Shown piece by piece: positions 28,039 to 36,601 of a DNA stretch of 64,000 nt. The notes under the pieces were generated by a model that ran no database searches, was not told the origin of the DNA, and was given only the letters and a program-made list of their open reading frames with translations. This DNA comes from Gramella sp. MAR_2010_147. GTDB taxonomy: Bacteria; Bacteroidota; Bacteroidia; Flavobacteriales; Flavobacteriaceae. Made by a program: the position numbers and the translations under genes. Within the stretch, counting starts at the first letter, position 1. Each line of letters opens with the position of its first letter. The stretch covers positions 1,116,001-1,180,000 of the forward strand of contig NZ_LT629741.1 of assembly GCF_900105135.1 (NCBI RefSeq), in the 5' to 3' direction.

Positions 28039-28482
28039 ATGAATACCAGAATTTCTAATGACTATGGGTGGGAGTCTCCACATTTAATGCATACGTATTC
28101 AAATGTATGGGATTCAAAACTAAATTTTATTTCTAAAGAAGTTGAATTCCTGAAAAATTTACTTCACCAGAATGTATATTCAATTGTAGGCTCTGAACTT
28201 TCTAGAGAGGCAGAAAAATTTATACAGGAATTAGGTGAATTAAAAATAGAAATGTCCAGTTTAATTGAGCTTATTCACGATCATAAAAACAAACTAAAGA
28301 TATTGTTCAGTGACTTAAAAAATACCGAACAAAGTTGGGCATATAAGCACGAGCATAGAAAACTTATGATCAAAATGCACGAGTTTGATAGTAAATATCA
28401 GAATTTAAAGAAGTCTGTCTTTCGTACGATCAAGAAAGCTTTAAAACACCACAAGCAAAAGTTTCTTCCTGAAAAAAGTTAA
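28039..28482 (+). CDS. Hypothetical coiled-coil protein
   Basis: 147 residues, soluble and almost entirely helical, with heptad-like spacing from about residue 30 to 140 (KEVEFLKNLLHQN, then ELGELKIEMSSLIELIHDH). The C-terminus is strongly basic (KKALKHHKQKFLPEKS). No family is recognised. The start ATG follows an AT-rich region. It is flanked by large noncoding stretches and is probably transcribed alone. Confidence 0.5.
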   Translation: MNTRISNDYGWESPHLMHTYSNVWDSKLNFISKEVEFLKNLLHQNVYSIVGSELSREAEKFIQELGELKIEMSSLIELIHDHKNKLKILFSDLKNTEQSWAYKHEHRKLMIKMHEFDSKYQNLKKSVFRTIKKALKHHKQKFLPEKS

Positions 28483-28616
28483 AACGTTTTGTTTGAAAAC
28501 TGGCCTGATGCTTTTATATTGGGATTGTCTTTTATTTCTCGTTTACTGTTCCCAATGAGGAAAATTAAAAAAGAGTCAAGTTTGATAATCGCTTAAAAAA
28601 AGGATTTGAATTAAGT

Positions 28617-29402
28617 TTATTGCTTCCGTACCATTTTGGTTAGCGTAGCCAGATATACCCATTTCATATCTCTTGTTTTCAAACCATCAGCCATCTTCTT
28701 TTCCATATCTGGCACCATATCGTCTTCAAAACTCATTGAGTTTATATATTGTTCCCAATTGTCAAACATATTAACCGTTATGTGAGATGCAAATACTTCT
28801 GTTCCTTGCGGCAAAAGTACTTTTAATAAGCGCCAGTCACCTTTTGTACCGTTATCTACCATCTTTTGATGCAGGGGTTTAAAAATATCTGTTTCTGCTT
28901 TTTCATAAGCTTCATAATTCCCATCCCTGGCATTCATTAAATCCAGAGTAGCAACCATACCTGGTTTCATTTGATAATCTATATTAATTCCGTCTGCAAT
29001 CTTTAAAAATAATCTTACAGCAAGGTCCCTGGATCCTCCTGCCAGATTCACCCGATTTTCTATTTCTTCATCACTAAGATCTGGATATGCCATTTTCGCA
29101 CTTTCCAAAATTCCAGCACTTGCATTCATCATTTTTAAAGGATCATCAAAAACTGTCACCGTTAAATATTGATATCCCTGATCTTCCCCTCCAGGAAGTA
29201 ACTGCCAGAGGTCCCATCCAGCGATATCCCCGCTAGCTACTCTTTGTTCATGAATTTTTTCCCAAAAATCCTCGGTTTCTACATAAAACTGCTCCTGATC
29301 GTTATCTACTTTCATAAATTCAAAGGTCATGTAGATTTCTTCCTGGGCAGAACTTAAACTGCAAAACACCAATAGTAACATTAAAATTAGTATACGTTTC
29401 AT
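28617..29402 (-). CDS. Exported protein with a tandem dimeric-barrel-like repeat
   Basis: The start is placed at the ATG at 29402 (MKRILILMLLLVFCSLSSAQ), which gives a signal peptide; an upstream in-frame ATG adds eight residues. 261 residues. The mature protein is an internal duplication: YVETEDFWEKIHEQRVASGD, WDLWQLLPGG and YLTVTVFDDP in the first half correspond to YEKAETDIFKPLHQKMVDNG, WRLLKVLLPQG and HITVNMFDNW in the second. The unit resembles dimeric alpha/beta-barrel (ferredoxin-like) proteins such as NIPSNAP or antibiotic monooxygenases. The function is unknown; periplasmic or secreted. Confidence 0.65.
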   Translation of the reverse strand: MKRILILMLLLVFCSLSSAQEEIYMTFEFMKVDNDQEQFYVETEDFWEKIHEQRVASGDIAGWDLWQLLPGGEDQGYQYLTVTVFDDPLKMMNASAGILESAKMAYPDLSDEEIENRVNLAGGSRDLAVRLFLKIADGINIDYQMKPGMVATLDLMNARDGNYEAYEKAETDIFKPLHQKMVDNGTKGDWRLLKVLLPQGTEVFASHITVNMFDNWEQYINSMSFEDDMVPDMEKKMADGLKTRDMKWVYLATLTKMVRKQ

Positions 29403-29638
29403 AATTTTTAGTTTTATATGACACATTATTTATAAAGATACCAAATAATGTATAAACATTTGATATTCAGTATTTTGATAAAATAATTTTCTTTTTAAAT
29501 ATTCTTAAAAATGCCGGCTATATCCTCGATTTTAAATTTGAATACTTTAAAATTTTAGCTAAATTTAGGTATCGCTTGTAAGAAATGTATTCAGAATTTA
29601 AAAGCCTGAAATTTAACCGAATCAAATAATTGAATATT

Positions 29639-30076
29639 ATGAGTCTCGCTCTTAATACTTATTTAACCTTCAACGGAAATTGTGATGAAGCTTTCAGTTT
29701 CTACAGATCTGTTTTTGGAGGGGAATTTAAAATGAAAAGCAGCTTTGGAGAAATGCCTCAGGATAGTGATATGCCTGAAGTAAAGGAGGAGGAAAAAGAT
29801 CTCATTATGCATATATCCCTTTTCATAGGCGAAAACAACGTTTTGATGGGTAGTGACACTGGTGGCGAATGGGGCAAACATTTTAAAGAAGGAAATAATT
29901 TTTCAATCTCTATAAGTACCGACACGAAGCAGGAAGCAGATCACATATTTAAAGAATTATCGGCTGGAGGAAAAAAAACAATGTCCATGGATCAAACTTT
30001 CTGGGGTTCTTATTTTGGGATGTTAACCGATAAATTTAATATTCAATGGATGGTAAGTTTTGATATGAAGAAATAG
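29639..30076 (+). CDS. PhnB-like VOC protein
   Basis: The start is taken at the ATG at 29639 (MSLALNTYLTFNGNCDEAF), the usual family start. 145 residues with the PhnB/DUF1338-type VOC pattern: YLTFNGNCDEAFSFYRSVFGG, a middle with LIMHISLFIGENNVLMGSD, and a C-terminal ADHIFKELSAGGKKTM, FWGSYFGMLTDKFNIQWMVS. The members are small dimeric proteins of unclear activity, despite frequent labels as demethylubiquinone methyltransferases. No partner gene is adjacent. Confidence 0.85.
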   Translation: MSLALNTYLTFNGNCDEAFSFYRSVFGGEFKMKSSFGEMPQDSDMPEVKEEEKDLIMHISLFIGENNVLMGSDTGGEWGKHFKEGNNFSISISTDTKQEADHIFKELSAGGKKTMSMDQTFWGSYFGMLTDKFNIQWMVSFDMKK

Positions 30077-30258
30077 GTTATATTCAGGATAAATTACTTT
30101 ATTGTTATTGATGAAAACAAAATTGCATCACATTCACAGCTTGAAGTAAGCATATTTAGTAGATATTAAAATGAATATTTATAAAATTATAGATTTTTGT
30201 TATTCTTTTTATATGTTTATAGTAAAAAGCTATATTATCTTTAACCCAAAAATAAGAC

Positions 30259-30465
30259 ATGGGAAGACCTTCCACTAAACCAAAAGATCTAAGGGACGGA
30301 TATTATATTGAAGTCCGGAATAAGAATAAAAAAAATGGTGTCAAAATTCGTAGAGACACTAAAGAACAGCTTTTACTTGCAATTGAAGAATATAAAGAGA
30401 GTAAGGATGTTGTTGTTTTAGGGAAATCTAAGAATGGAAAAATGACGGAGATTCCAGATCTTTAG
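30259..30465 (+). CDS. Small conserved basic protein
   Basis: 68 residues, highly charged. It starts GRPSTKPKDLRDGYYIEVRN and continues with two short strands and a helix (RRDTKEQLLLAIEEYKESKDV). It looks like a small nucleic-acid-binding or regulatory protein of Bacteroidota, but I cannot name the family. The start ATG directly follows an AT-rich promoter-like region, and the composition is plainly that of a coding frame. Confidence 0.6.
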   Translation: MGRPSTKPKDLRDGYYIEVRNKNKKNGVKIRRDTKEQLLLAIEEYKESKDVVVLGKSKNGKMTEIPDL

Positions 30466-30592
30466 TCCCAGATGCGTTCACCATTTAATCGTTTATTTTC
30501 ATAAATATTGAGTAGAGAAATCTTAATCTCTCAATATTTACGAATTGTTGTACACTTATCTCACACGACTCAAACTAAAACAACTTAGGTTT

Positions 30593-30871
30593 TCAGAGGT
30601 AGGATGCAATGCGAGGAAGACTGGTGGAGGCTCTAAATGTAAAACTTAAAGGCTCTGTATATAATACATTTTCAATTCTATCCATCATAGTATCGGCAGA
30701 AGTTTTACCCTGTTCCATACCATTTTTAGAAACAAATGTAATATTGGAAGAATTCATTTCCATTATACTTCCCTGATTTAGGCATACTACTTCAGGTAAC
30801 ACTGAAAGTGAATTTTCTTTTGATCTGATATGGTTTTCAATTTCAGTTTGTATCAAATCTTTGGGAATCAA
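30593..30871 (-). CDS. Doubtful short open frame
   Basis: 92 codons opening with TTG (IPKDLIQTEIENHIRSKENS). No family is recognised, and no strong coding signs or neighbours support it. It could be a remnant or a chance frame next to the integrative element border. Confidence 0.2.
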   Translation of the reverse strand: MIPKDLIQTEIENHIRSKENSLSVLPEVVCLNQGSIMEMNSSNITFVSKNGMEQGKTSADTMMDRIENVLYTEPLSFTFRASTSLPRIASYL

Positions 30872-30988
30872 ATTAATTTAAATTAATCTGATTCTAATTT
30901 TTTTTAATGCAAAAAGTTTAGACCGCTTCCTTCTGTAACTACTGTTGTCCTATCTTGTATATAAAAAAGCTTATTAAGTTCGTAAAAC

Positions 30989-31020
30989 AACAAAAGTGAT
31001 ACTTTCGTATCACTTTTGTT
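30989..31020 (-). terminator. Hairpin left of the integrative element (former tRNA-Pro terminator)
   Basis: A perfect 14-bp stem (AACAAAAGTGATAC / GTATCACTTTTGTT) with a TTTC loop, six bp before the left att repeat. Before integration it would have stood just downstream of the tRNA-Pro gene, so it is probably the original tRNA terminator. Confidence 0.6.
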
Positions 31021-31026
31021 ATAATT

Positions 31027-31041
31027 GTCGGGATGACAGGA
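31027..31041. repeat. Left attachment repeat of the tRNA-Pro element
   Basis: GTCGGGATGACAGGA, identical for 15 bp to 38691-38705, where it forms the 3' end of tRNA-Pro. The sequences differ outside it on both sides, as expected for att core duplicates. Confidence 0.85.
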
Positions 31042-31102
31042 CGCTTTAAAGGCTCCGGAACCGCCGGTATTTATATGGTTTCACGTAATCGTCACTTTAA
31101 AA

Positions 31103-31119
31103 ACTCACGATTAACTCAC
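31103..31119 (+). promoter_or_regulatory. Left arm-type recombinase sites
   Basis: ACTCAC at 31103 and 31114, 11 bp apart, within ACTCACGATTAACTCAC. The same ACTCACGATYAACTCA stretch occurs at 38550 inside the other end of the element. Confidence 0.55.
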
Positions 31120-31305
31120 AATATCAATAGAACGTATTGAAGTAATTTGATACTTCTGTACTCTTCAAATTTATATAAAAGTTTAATGATATAAAGAATT
31201 TTTAAACGGATTTCCGATTTTCAAATACCTTTTTCATAAAGCCACGCATAGATATTAAGTTTTTTTATATTCTAACCAAATGGTTATCTTCGAAAAAACC
31301 AGGAT

Positions 31306-31389
31306 ATGGGGCTTTTAATTTTTGCAGGGATTTGTATCGTAATAGCTGTTATTGCGTTAACAGTTTTATATCGCCAATTTAAAAATTGA
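31306..31389 (+). CDS. Possible 27-residue single-helix membrane peptide
   Basis: It starts MGLLIFAGICIVIAVIALTV and ends YRQFKN: one strongly hydrophobic helix with a short basic tail. A promoter-like TATCTTCG stretch lies about 20 bp upstream. There is no supporting homology. It lies inside the integrative element, between the left att site and the hybrid kinase gene. Confidence 0.35.
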   Translation: MGLLIFAGICIVIAVIALTVLYRQFKN

Positions 31390-31478
31390 TTCACTATTAA
31401 TTTCCTACTCCTTTAATCGGCGTACGATTCTCCTGAACAAAATTTTATTTTTTATTGTATCTAATGAAAATGAATCGT

Positions 31479-33494
31479 TTACGATTTATTTGGTTCATTA
31501 AAAATCAAAACTTTTGGGTCTATTTCCTTTAAACCTAATATTATCTTATTAAATTCCGCAATAGTTTCCTCTATTTTGGCCTTGATTTCCGGTTGAGAAA
31601 TGCTTTTATCATCGAAATAATTTTGACATTCTCTAAGCAAATATATGAGGCGATCTGATTGAATGTAATATGTGGACATGGTACTTTTATGAATTAACTC
31701 TGAAATTTTCTCACTGTCTGTTAGTTCTACAGCCTGGACAAAATCATCCAGATAATCTTCAAAAGCTTTTGAAGTATTACTAATAAACTTTTTTAAAAAC
31801 TCAGGCTTCCTATTTGCCATCTTCACCAAGCGTGTCAGGTTAAAAGGTTTTTGAGAGAACTCCAGATTATTATTGAAATTATCGCCATCATCATTGGACT
31901 CGTAATTTTTAAAATTCTTTTTCCTTTTACCTGGCGTTATAATATAATTGGAAATGACCATATGCAAGTCTCCCGGCCCAAAAGGCTTACTTATAAAATC
32001 ATCTATTCTAGCGCGATCTAGTTGAGATTGAATATTTTCTCTACTAGTAGCAGATAAAGCTAATATTATTGGCTGTTTATCTAGATCTAGATTCCGAATG
32101 GTAGATGCAGCTTCAAAACCATCAATCACAGGCATATGAATATCCATTAGAACTATATCATAACTATTTAATTTTATGGCTTCAATAGCCTGTTGTCCAT
32201 TGTTAGCGGTATCATATTTAATTTTCCAATCATTCAAATATTCCGAGATAACAAAAATATTTATGGGATTATCTTCTACTATTAAAATTTTAGCTTGACC
32301 TAGTTTCTGCTTTTTATTTTCATTTTCATCAATTTCTTTTTTTTCTTGTTTTGATCCTTTATATCGCTCATAATTGACAGTAAAAAAGAATTCCGACCCA
32401 CGACCTAGTAAGCTCTTCACCTTAATTTCACTCCCATGTAATTGTAAAATTTTCCGAGAAATGCTTAGACCAAGGCCTGTTCCCATTGGCTCACCGTTTA
32501 TCTGATTATCTGCTTGTGAAAATTCTTCAAAGATACTTTCTATCTTATTTTTTGGAATACCTGTACCCGTATCTTGTATGTTAAACTTAAGTTTGAGCTG
32601 ATTTTTATGAAAGCTTTCAAGGTCAAGAATTACTTTAACAAAACCCTCACAGGTAAATTTTATAGCATTTCCCACGAGGTTCGTTAAAACCTGATTAAGT
32701 TTAATCGGATCTCCTACAATATAATTAGGGATATTATTATCAACCTGGGTTAAGAGTTGAATACCCTTTTCTTTGCATCTTATTTCAAAAGTATGTGTAA
32801 TGCTGTTTACTAACGTACGAATAGCGAAGGGTTTCTTTTCAAGCAGGACAGATTGTGCTTCCAGTTTGCTTAGATCAAGTAAATTGTTTACAAGTCCTAG
32901 AAGATTCTGAGAAGATAACCTCAAGATATCCACATATTCTTTCTGTTTTGAATTAAGAGGAGTCTTTGCTAAAAGATTTCCAATTCCAAGTATTCCATTT
33001 AGGGGAGTTCGAATTTCATGGCTTATGGTTGCCAGGAATTGGGCTTTCTCCTTGGCACTCTTTTCCGCCCTTACTTTTGCATTGAATAATTCCTGTTCGT
33101 ATTTCGTGCGATCTGAAATGTCAAAAACTGAAGCTCTGTATCTATTTTCTTCAACCTTAGAACCCTTTATTTCTTTTACATTTATGAGAGCTGCAAAAGA
33201 AGACTTATCTTTTTTTTGAATTTCGAAATTGATTTCATTGGCAAACCCCTGCATCCTGATTAAAGGAAAAAAATGAGTTTCGAAAAATAGTCTACTCCCC
33301 ATTTTGAAAAATTCAAATATTTTCTTTTTTCCTAAAATCTCCTCTCTTTGATATCCTAGCCATTCTAACAGAGTTTGATTCATATTATATATGGTCCCAT
33401 CATTTGTAAAAGAAACATAGCCACAAGGAGCATCATGATATAACTCTTCTGCAGTTTCAAAAAATACTGTTTTATGATTTTTATTATTACTCAT
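31479..33494 (-). CDS. PAS hybrid histidine kinase with receiver and Hpt domains
   Basis: 671 residues, no membrane segments. Domains in order: PAS (about 14-135, with YHDAPCGYVSFTNDG, the form seen in RsbP-type PAS domains), HisKA with H159 (TISHEIRTPLNG), HATPase with GNAIKFT and GTGLGLSISRK, receiver (about 402-518; acidic E407/D408, phospho-acceptor D451, K503) and an Hpt-like tail with H602 (LIHKSTMST). All relay residues are present, so a full internal phosphorelay is possible. It abuts the RsbQ-like gene upstream (stop and start adjacent). In other bacteria RsbQ delivers a hydrophobic signal to such a PAS domain. Confidence 0.9.
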   Translation of the reverse strand: MSNNKNHKTVFFETAEELYHDAPCGYVSFTNDGTIYNMNQTLLEWLGYQREEILGKKKIFEFFKMGSRLFFETHFFPLIRMQGFANEINFEIQKKDKSSFAALINVKEIKGSKVEENRYRASVFDISDRTKYEQELFNAKVRAEKSAKEKAQFLATISHEIRTPLNGILGIGNLLAKTPLNSKQKEYVDILRLSSQNLLGLVNNLLDLSKLEAQSVLLEKKPFAIRTLVNSITHTFEIRCKEKGIQLLTQVDNNIPNYIVGDPIKLNQVLTNLVGNAIKFTCEGFVKVILDLESFHKNQLKLKFNIQDTGTGIPKNKIESIFEEFSQADNQINGEPMGTGLGLSISRKILQLHGSEIKVKSLLGRGSEFFFTVNYERYKGSKQEKKEIDENENKKQKLGQAKILIVEDNPINIFVISEYLNDWKIKYDTANNGQQAIEAIKLNSYDIVLMDIHMPVIDGFEAASTIRNLDLDKQPIILALSATSRENIQSQLDRARIDDFISKPFGPGDLHMVISNYIITPGKRKKNFKNYESNDDGDNFNNNLEFSQKPFNLTRLVKMANRKPEFLKKFISNTSKAFEDYLDDFVQAVELTDSEKISELIHKSTMSTYYIQSDRLIYLLRECQNYFDDKSISQPEIKAKIEETIAEFNKIILGLKEIDPKVLIFNEPNKS

Positions 33495-34313
33495 TTATTC
33501 TTCTGCTTGCAGATATTGTTTAATAGCTTTAACTGTTTGCTTAGGAGCACTTAAGTTTGGACAATGACCTGCAGCATCTATAATTTCTAAGGTACTGGTC
33601 GGGATTTGACTATAAACATATTGAGCCACCTCTAATGATGCGATAACGTCTTCTTTGCATTGAATTATTAGGGTGGGTATGTGAAGCTTTGACAAATCAT
33701 CTCGATTGTCCGATAAAAAAGTAACTCGTGCAAAGTGCTTGGCAATGTCAGGATTAGCTTGACAAAAACTATTTGTTAATTCTTCTCCTAATTCTGGTTT
33801 TTCCGGATTTCCCATTATAGCTGGAGCCATTGTCGCCGCCCAGCCTAAATAATTTTTATCTAATGTACTTAATAAATCATCTATGTCTTCCTGATTAAAC
33901 CCTCCTCGATATCCATTCTTATTGATATAACATGGAGATGGACCAATCATGATTAATTTGCTAAATAATCCTGGTTCCTTATTAGCCGCCAATAAAGCGA
34001 TCATAGCGCTCACTGAATGCCCTACGATTATCACCTCTTTTAAATTAAAAACCTTACATATTTCAAGGATATCATCCGCATAGCCCTGAAGATTGCTATA
34101 TTTTTGTTTACTATAATAGGATTCATCTGAATATCCTGCTCCTACATGATCCATTAAAATGACTTTGTAGTCCTCCAAAAAATCAGGAATTACAAATCTC
34201 CACATATTTTGGTCGCAACCATAACCGTGAACGAATAGAATAGCCTGTTCTCCATTTCCCTGAATGGTGATATTATTTCGTTTTAAAACCTTAGTTTTAT
34301 CAATTGAAGTCAT
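33495..34313 (-). CDS. RsbQ-like alpha/beta hydrolase
   Basis: 272 residues, the size of RsbQ/KAI2. Motifs: LKRNNITIQGNGEQAILFVHGYGCDQNMW, the first part of which is typical of RsbQ; DHVGAGYSDESYY; nucleophile S100 in VGHSVSAMI; the acid in QCKEDVIAS; and His in DAAGHCPNLSAP. RsbQ-type proteins hydrolyse or bind a small hydrophobic ligand and activate a partner PAS protein in energy-stress signalling. Here the partner is evidently the hybrid kinase whose gene follows directly. It is the first gene of a two-gene minus-strand operon. Confidence 0.9.
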   Translation of the reverse strand: MTSIDKTKVLKRNNITIQGNGEQAILFVHGYGCDQNMWRFVIPDFLEDYKVILMDHVGAGYSDESYYSKQKYSNLQGYADDILEICKVFNLKEVIIVGHSVSAMIALLAANKEPGLFSKLIMIGPSPCYINKNGYRGGFNQEDIDDLLSTLDKNYLGWAATMAPAIMGNPEKPELGEELTNSFCQANPDIAKHFARVTFLSDNRDDLSKLHIPTLIIQCKEDVIASLEVAQYVYSQIPTSTLEIIDAAGHCPNLSAPKQTVKAIKQYLQAEE

Positions 34314-34564
34314 AGTAGCTAAAAAATTGTTTTAGGTAATAAAGATAAGGATTTAACCTGGCTTAATTTTAATACGATAAATAGTACACCGTACTTGAAA
34401 AATTTTAAAAAAATGCTGTTGGATTAAAACTTAATTGATTGATTATTGCTAAAATAAAAAAATCATTTACTTTTTTTACCCTGAGCATTTTCCCTTTTTT
34501 CATCTAGAAAAACCTTTCTAAGTAATGGAGTCATTATAATACCATTTACTTCTTTCAGAGCCTT
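34314..34564. other. Noncoding left part of the 870-bp spacer
   Basis: AT-rich. It probably contains the promoter of the RsbQ-kinase operon. No clear site was identified, apart from a small AGAAA...TTTCT inverted repeat near 34505-34520. Confidence 0.3.
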
Positions 34565-34692
34565 CACATTCCCTTTTTTAGCCAAACATATTTATAGATT
34601 TGGCATCGGAAAAAGGGGTTATAAATAGATGCAATCGGTTTTATGCACCCCACCGATTCCAAATCTATTCCTTTGGCCAAAAAAAGAATGTG
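34565..34692. repeat. 128-bp imperfect palindrome of unknown nature
   Basis: The ends CACATTC and GAATGTG pair, then CTTTTTT-GCCAAA with TTTGGCCAAAAAAAG, then ATAGATTTGGCATCGG with CCGATTCCAAATCTAT, and near the centre GGGG with CCCC. It would fold into one long hairpin with small bulges. It has no open frame and differs in sequence from the array palindromes. It could be a MITE-like element, a structured RNA or a recombination site. Confidence 0.6.
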
Positions 34693-35182
34693 ATCTGAAC
34701 AGTTAGGCAATTTTATTCAATGGATCCAGTCGGAAAAAGCATTTATTTCTTGTATTCCTGATCACAATAATCCATAAACACAGAGTTAGTTGAATTAAGA
34801 ATTTTCATTAAAAATTTTATTTTTTAGTAAAAAAATTACTGATTTTACTGGGTTGCGAGCATTTTTTACTAAAAAAGTTTTTTCTAAAATTTTAAAAATT
34901 TAAAATTTCATATCATTTGACTTCAAAACAACCTAAAAATTAGGGGAAATCAATAATAACATCGCGTAGCGTGTTATCCTCTTGCTTTCCCTATATTCCT
35001 ATTATCTTATTTATTATCAGACCGTCTACAAATGTTTCACAAATTAATATTCAATACCTATGTATGACTAACATGGAATGTTATAATCTTTGGTTATACT
35101 TTTGAATTTTTGATTTTTTCTTAACGATATTTATTCATAATTACTTTTATTTTAGAAAGCCTAAACTTTTATTTTAAAAATC
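34693..35182. other. Noncoding right part of the 870-bp spacer
   Basis: Very AT-rich. It contains an inverted pair TTTTTTAGTAAAAAA (about 34829) and TTTTTTACTAAAAAA (about 34864), and a TACTTTTG stretch at 35097-35104 that fits the Bacteroidota -7 promoter motif TAnnTTTG upstream of the dioxygenase gene. Nothing else is recognised. Confidence 0.4.
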
Positions 35183-36598
35183 ATGGCTTTTAGATTTGAA
35201 CCAATATTAGCAGAAGGTATCGCTCAGGTTTCATATTTCATATGTGATGAAAGTGCTGGATGCGCTGCAGTTATAGATCCCCGGCCCGATGCCGATATTT
35301 ACCTTCAAAAAGCACGGCAATACGGTGTAACTATTACTCATGTATTTGAAACTCATATTCATGCAGATTTTATGAGCGGGGCTTGTGAGTTGGTATCCCG
35401 TTGCAATGGAAGCGCTAAAGTTTTTGTGAGCGTTGAAGGTGACGCAACCTATGATTTTGCTCATGAAGCGGTTCGTGAAGGAGATGAGTTTGAATTCGGT
35501 CAAGTTAAAATGATGGCTAAGCATACTCCTGGCCATACACCCGAACATTTATCCTATTTATTATATGAATCGCATAAAGAAGACCCCTGGGGCATTGTAA
35601 CTGGGGATTCACTGTTCGTTGATTCTTTAGGACGACCAGATTTATTGGGTGATGAGAAGACAGATGAATTGACCCAGGCCCTTTTTAACACCATGCGGGA
35701 AGTTTTCTGCAAACTGAGAGATGAAGTGATTGTTTATCCATGCCATGCAGCAGGCTCGGCCTGTGGTCCTGATATAGGCGACCGTATGAATACCACCATT
35801 GGATACGAGAAGAAACATAATCCATTTATGCAGATGGAGACTTTTGAGGAATTTAAAAAAGCTATTCAGGATAGTGCGCCTCCAGTACCTACTCATTATC
35901 CAAAGATGAAAAAACTGAACGCAAAGGGGCCAGAAACTTTTGGGCATACGCCCCCAGTCAGGTCTTTAAATGTAGAGGAGTTTGAAAAAGAAATGAAGAA
36001 CCCCGATACGATCATTATCGATACGAGGGATATGTTAGCTTTTGGAGGCGGCCATATAGAAGGTTCTCTTAACATAGGACAACGTCCCATTCTGTCGGTT
36101 TGGGCCGGTTGGTTAATTGAAACAGACGCTCCTCTTCTACTGGTCTTGCCTGAAGATAAAGATCTAGAGCGGGTTGTAACTTTGCTTTGGCGCACCGGAC
36201 ATACCAATTTTAAAGGCTATCTGGCTGGGAACATGCGCAGTTGGCAGGAATCGGGTAAACAAATTAAGAAATTGACCCAACTCAGTGTACATGAACTCAG
36301 CGCAAACAATGGGCAATATCAGCCATTAGATGTACGCAAGGATAAGGAATGGCAAAATGGATACATACCTGATGCCAGGCATATTTTTCTTGGCGAACTA
36401 TCTGATAAGATAAGTACCTTAAATAAAAAACAAAAATTTGCTGTGTATTGCGCTAGCGGCTATAGAGCCAGCATTGCGGCCAGTCTTTTACAAAAAAATG
36501 GCTTTCAGAATGTGAATAGCATTCCGGGAAGTTTTAAGGCATGGAAGGCTGCGGATTTATCAATTGAAAATAAAACAGAAAATCAAAAAAAGAAATAA
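35183..36598 (+). CDS. Persulfide dioxygenase-rhodanese fusion (CstB-like)
   Basis: 471 residues. Residues 1-230 are an ETHE1/persulfide-dioxygenase-type metallo-beta-lactamase fold: THIHADFMSG (H58, H60, D62), HTPGHTPEH (H118), GDSLFVDSLGRPDLLG (D142) and PCHAAGSACG (H188). Two rhodanese domains follow: the first (about 262-355) lacks a catalytic cysteine, and the second (about 365-462) has C423 in YCASGYRAS. Such enzymes oxidise glutathione or other low-molecular persulfides to sulfite and thiosulfate, detoxifying sulfide. It is cytoplasmic. A DUF442 gene follows 3 bp later, so they form one operon inside the element. Confidence 0.9.
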   Translation: MAFRFEPILAEGIAQVSYFICDESAGCAAVIDPRPDADIYLQKARQYGVTITHVFETHIHADFMSGACELVSRCNGSAKVFVSVEGDATYDFAHEAVREGDEFEFGQVKMMAKHTPGHTPEHLSYLLYESHKEDPWGIVTGDSLFVDSLGRPDLLGDEKTDELTQALFNTMREVFCKLRDEVIVYPCHAAGSACGPDIGDRMNTTIGYEKKHNPFMQMETFEEFKKAIQDSAPPVPTHYPKMKKLNAKGPETFGHTPPVRSLNVEEFEKEMKNPDTIIIDTRDMLAFGGGHIEGSLNIGQRPILSVWAGWLIETDAPLLLVLPEDKDLERVVTLLWRTGHTNFKGYLAGNMRSWQESGKQIKKLTQLSVHELSANNGQYQPLDVRKDKEWQNGYIPDARHIFLGELSDKISTLNKKQKFAVYCASGYRASIAASLLQKNGFQNVNSIPGSFKAWKAADLSIENKTENQKKK

Positions 36599-36601
36599 AC
36601 T

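Noticed and set aside
34829..34879. TTTTTTAGTAAAAAA / TTTTTTACTAAAAAA inverted pair as a terminator
   Set aside because: The arms are pure A/T with a 20-nt loop in a very AT-rich stretch, so stability is doubtful and chance is likely.
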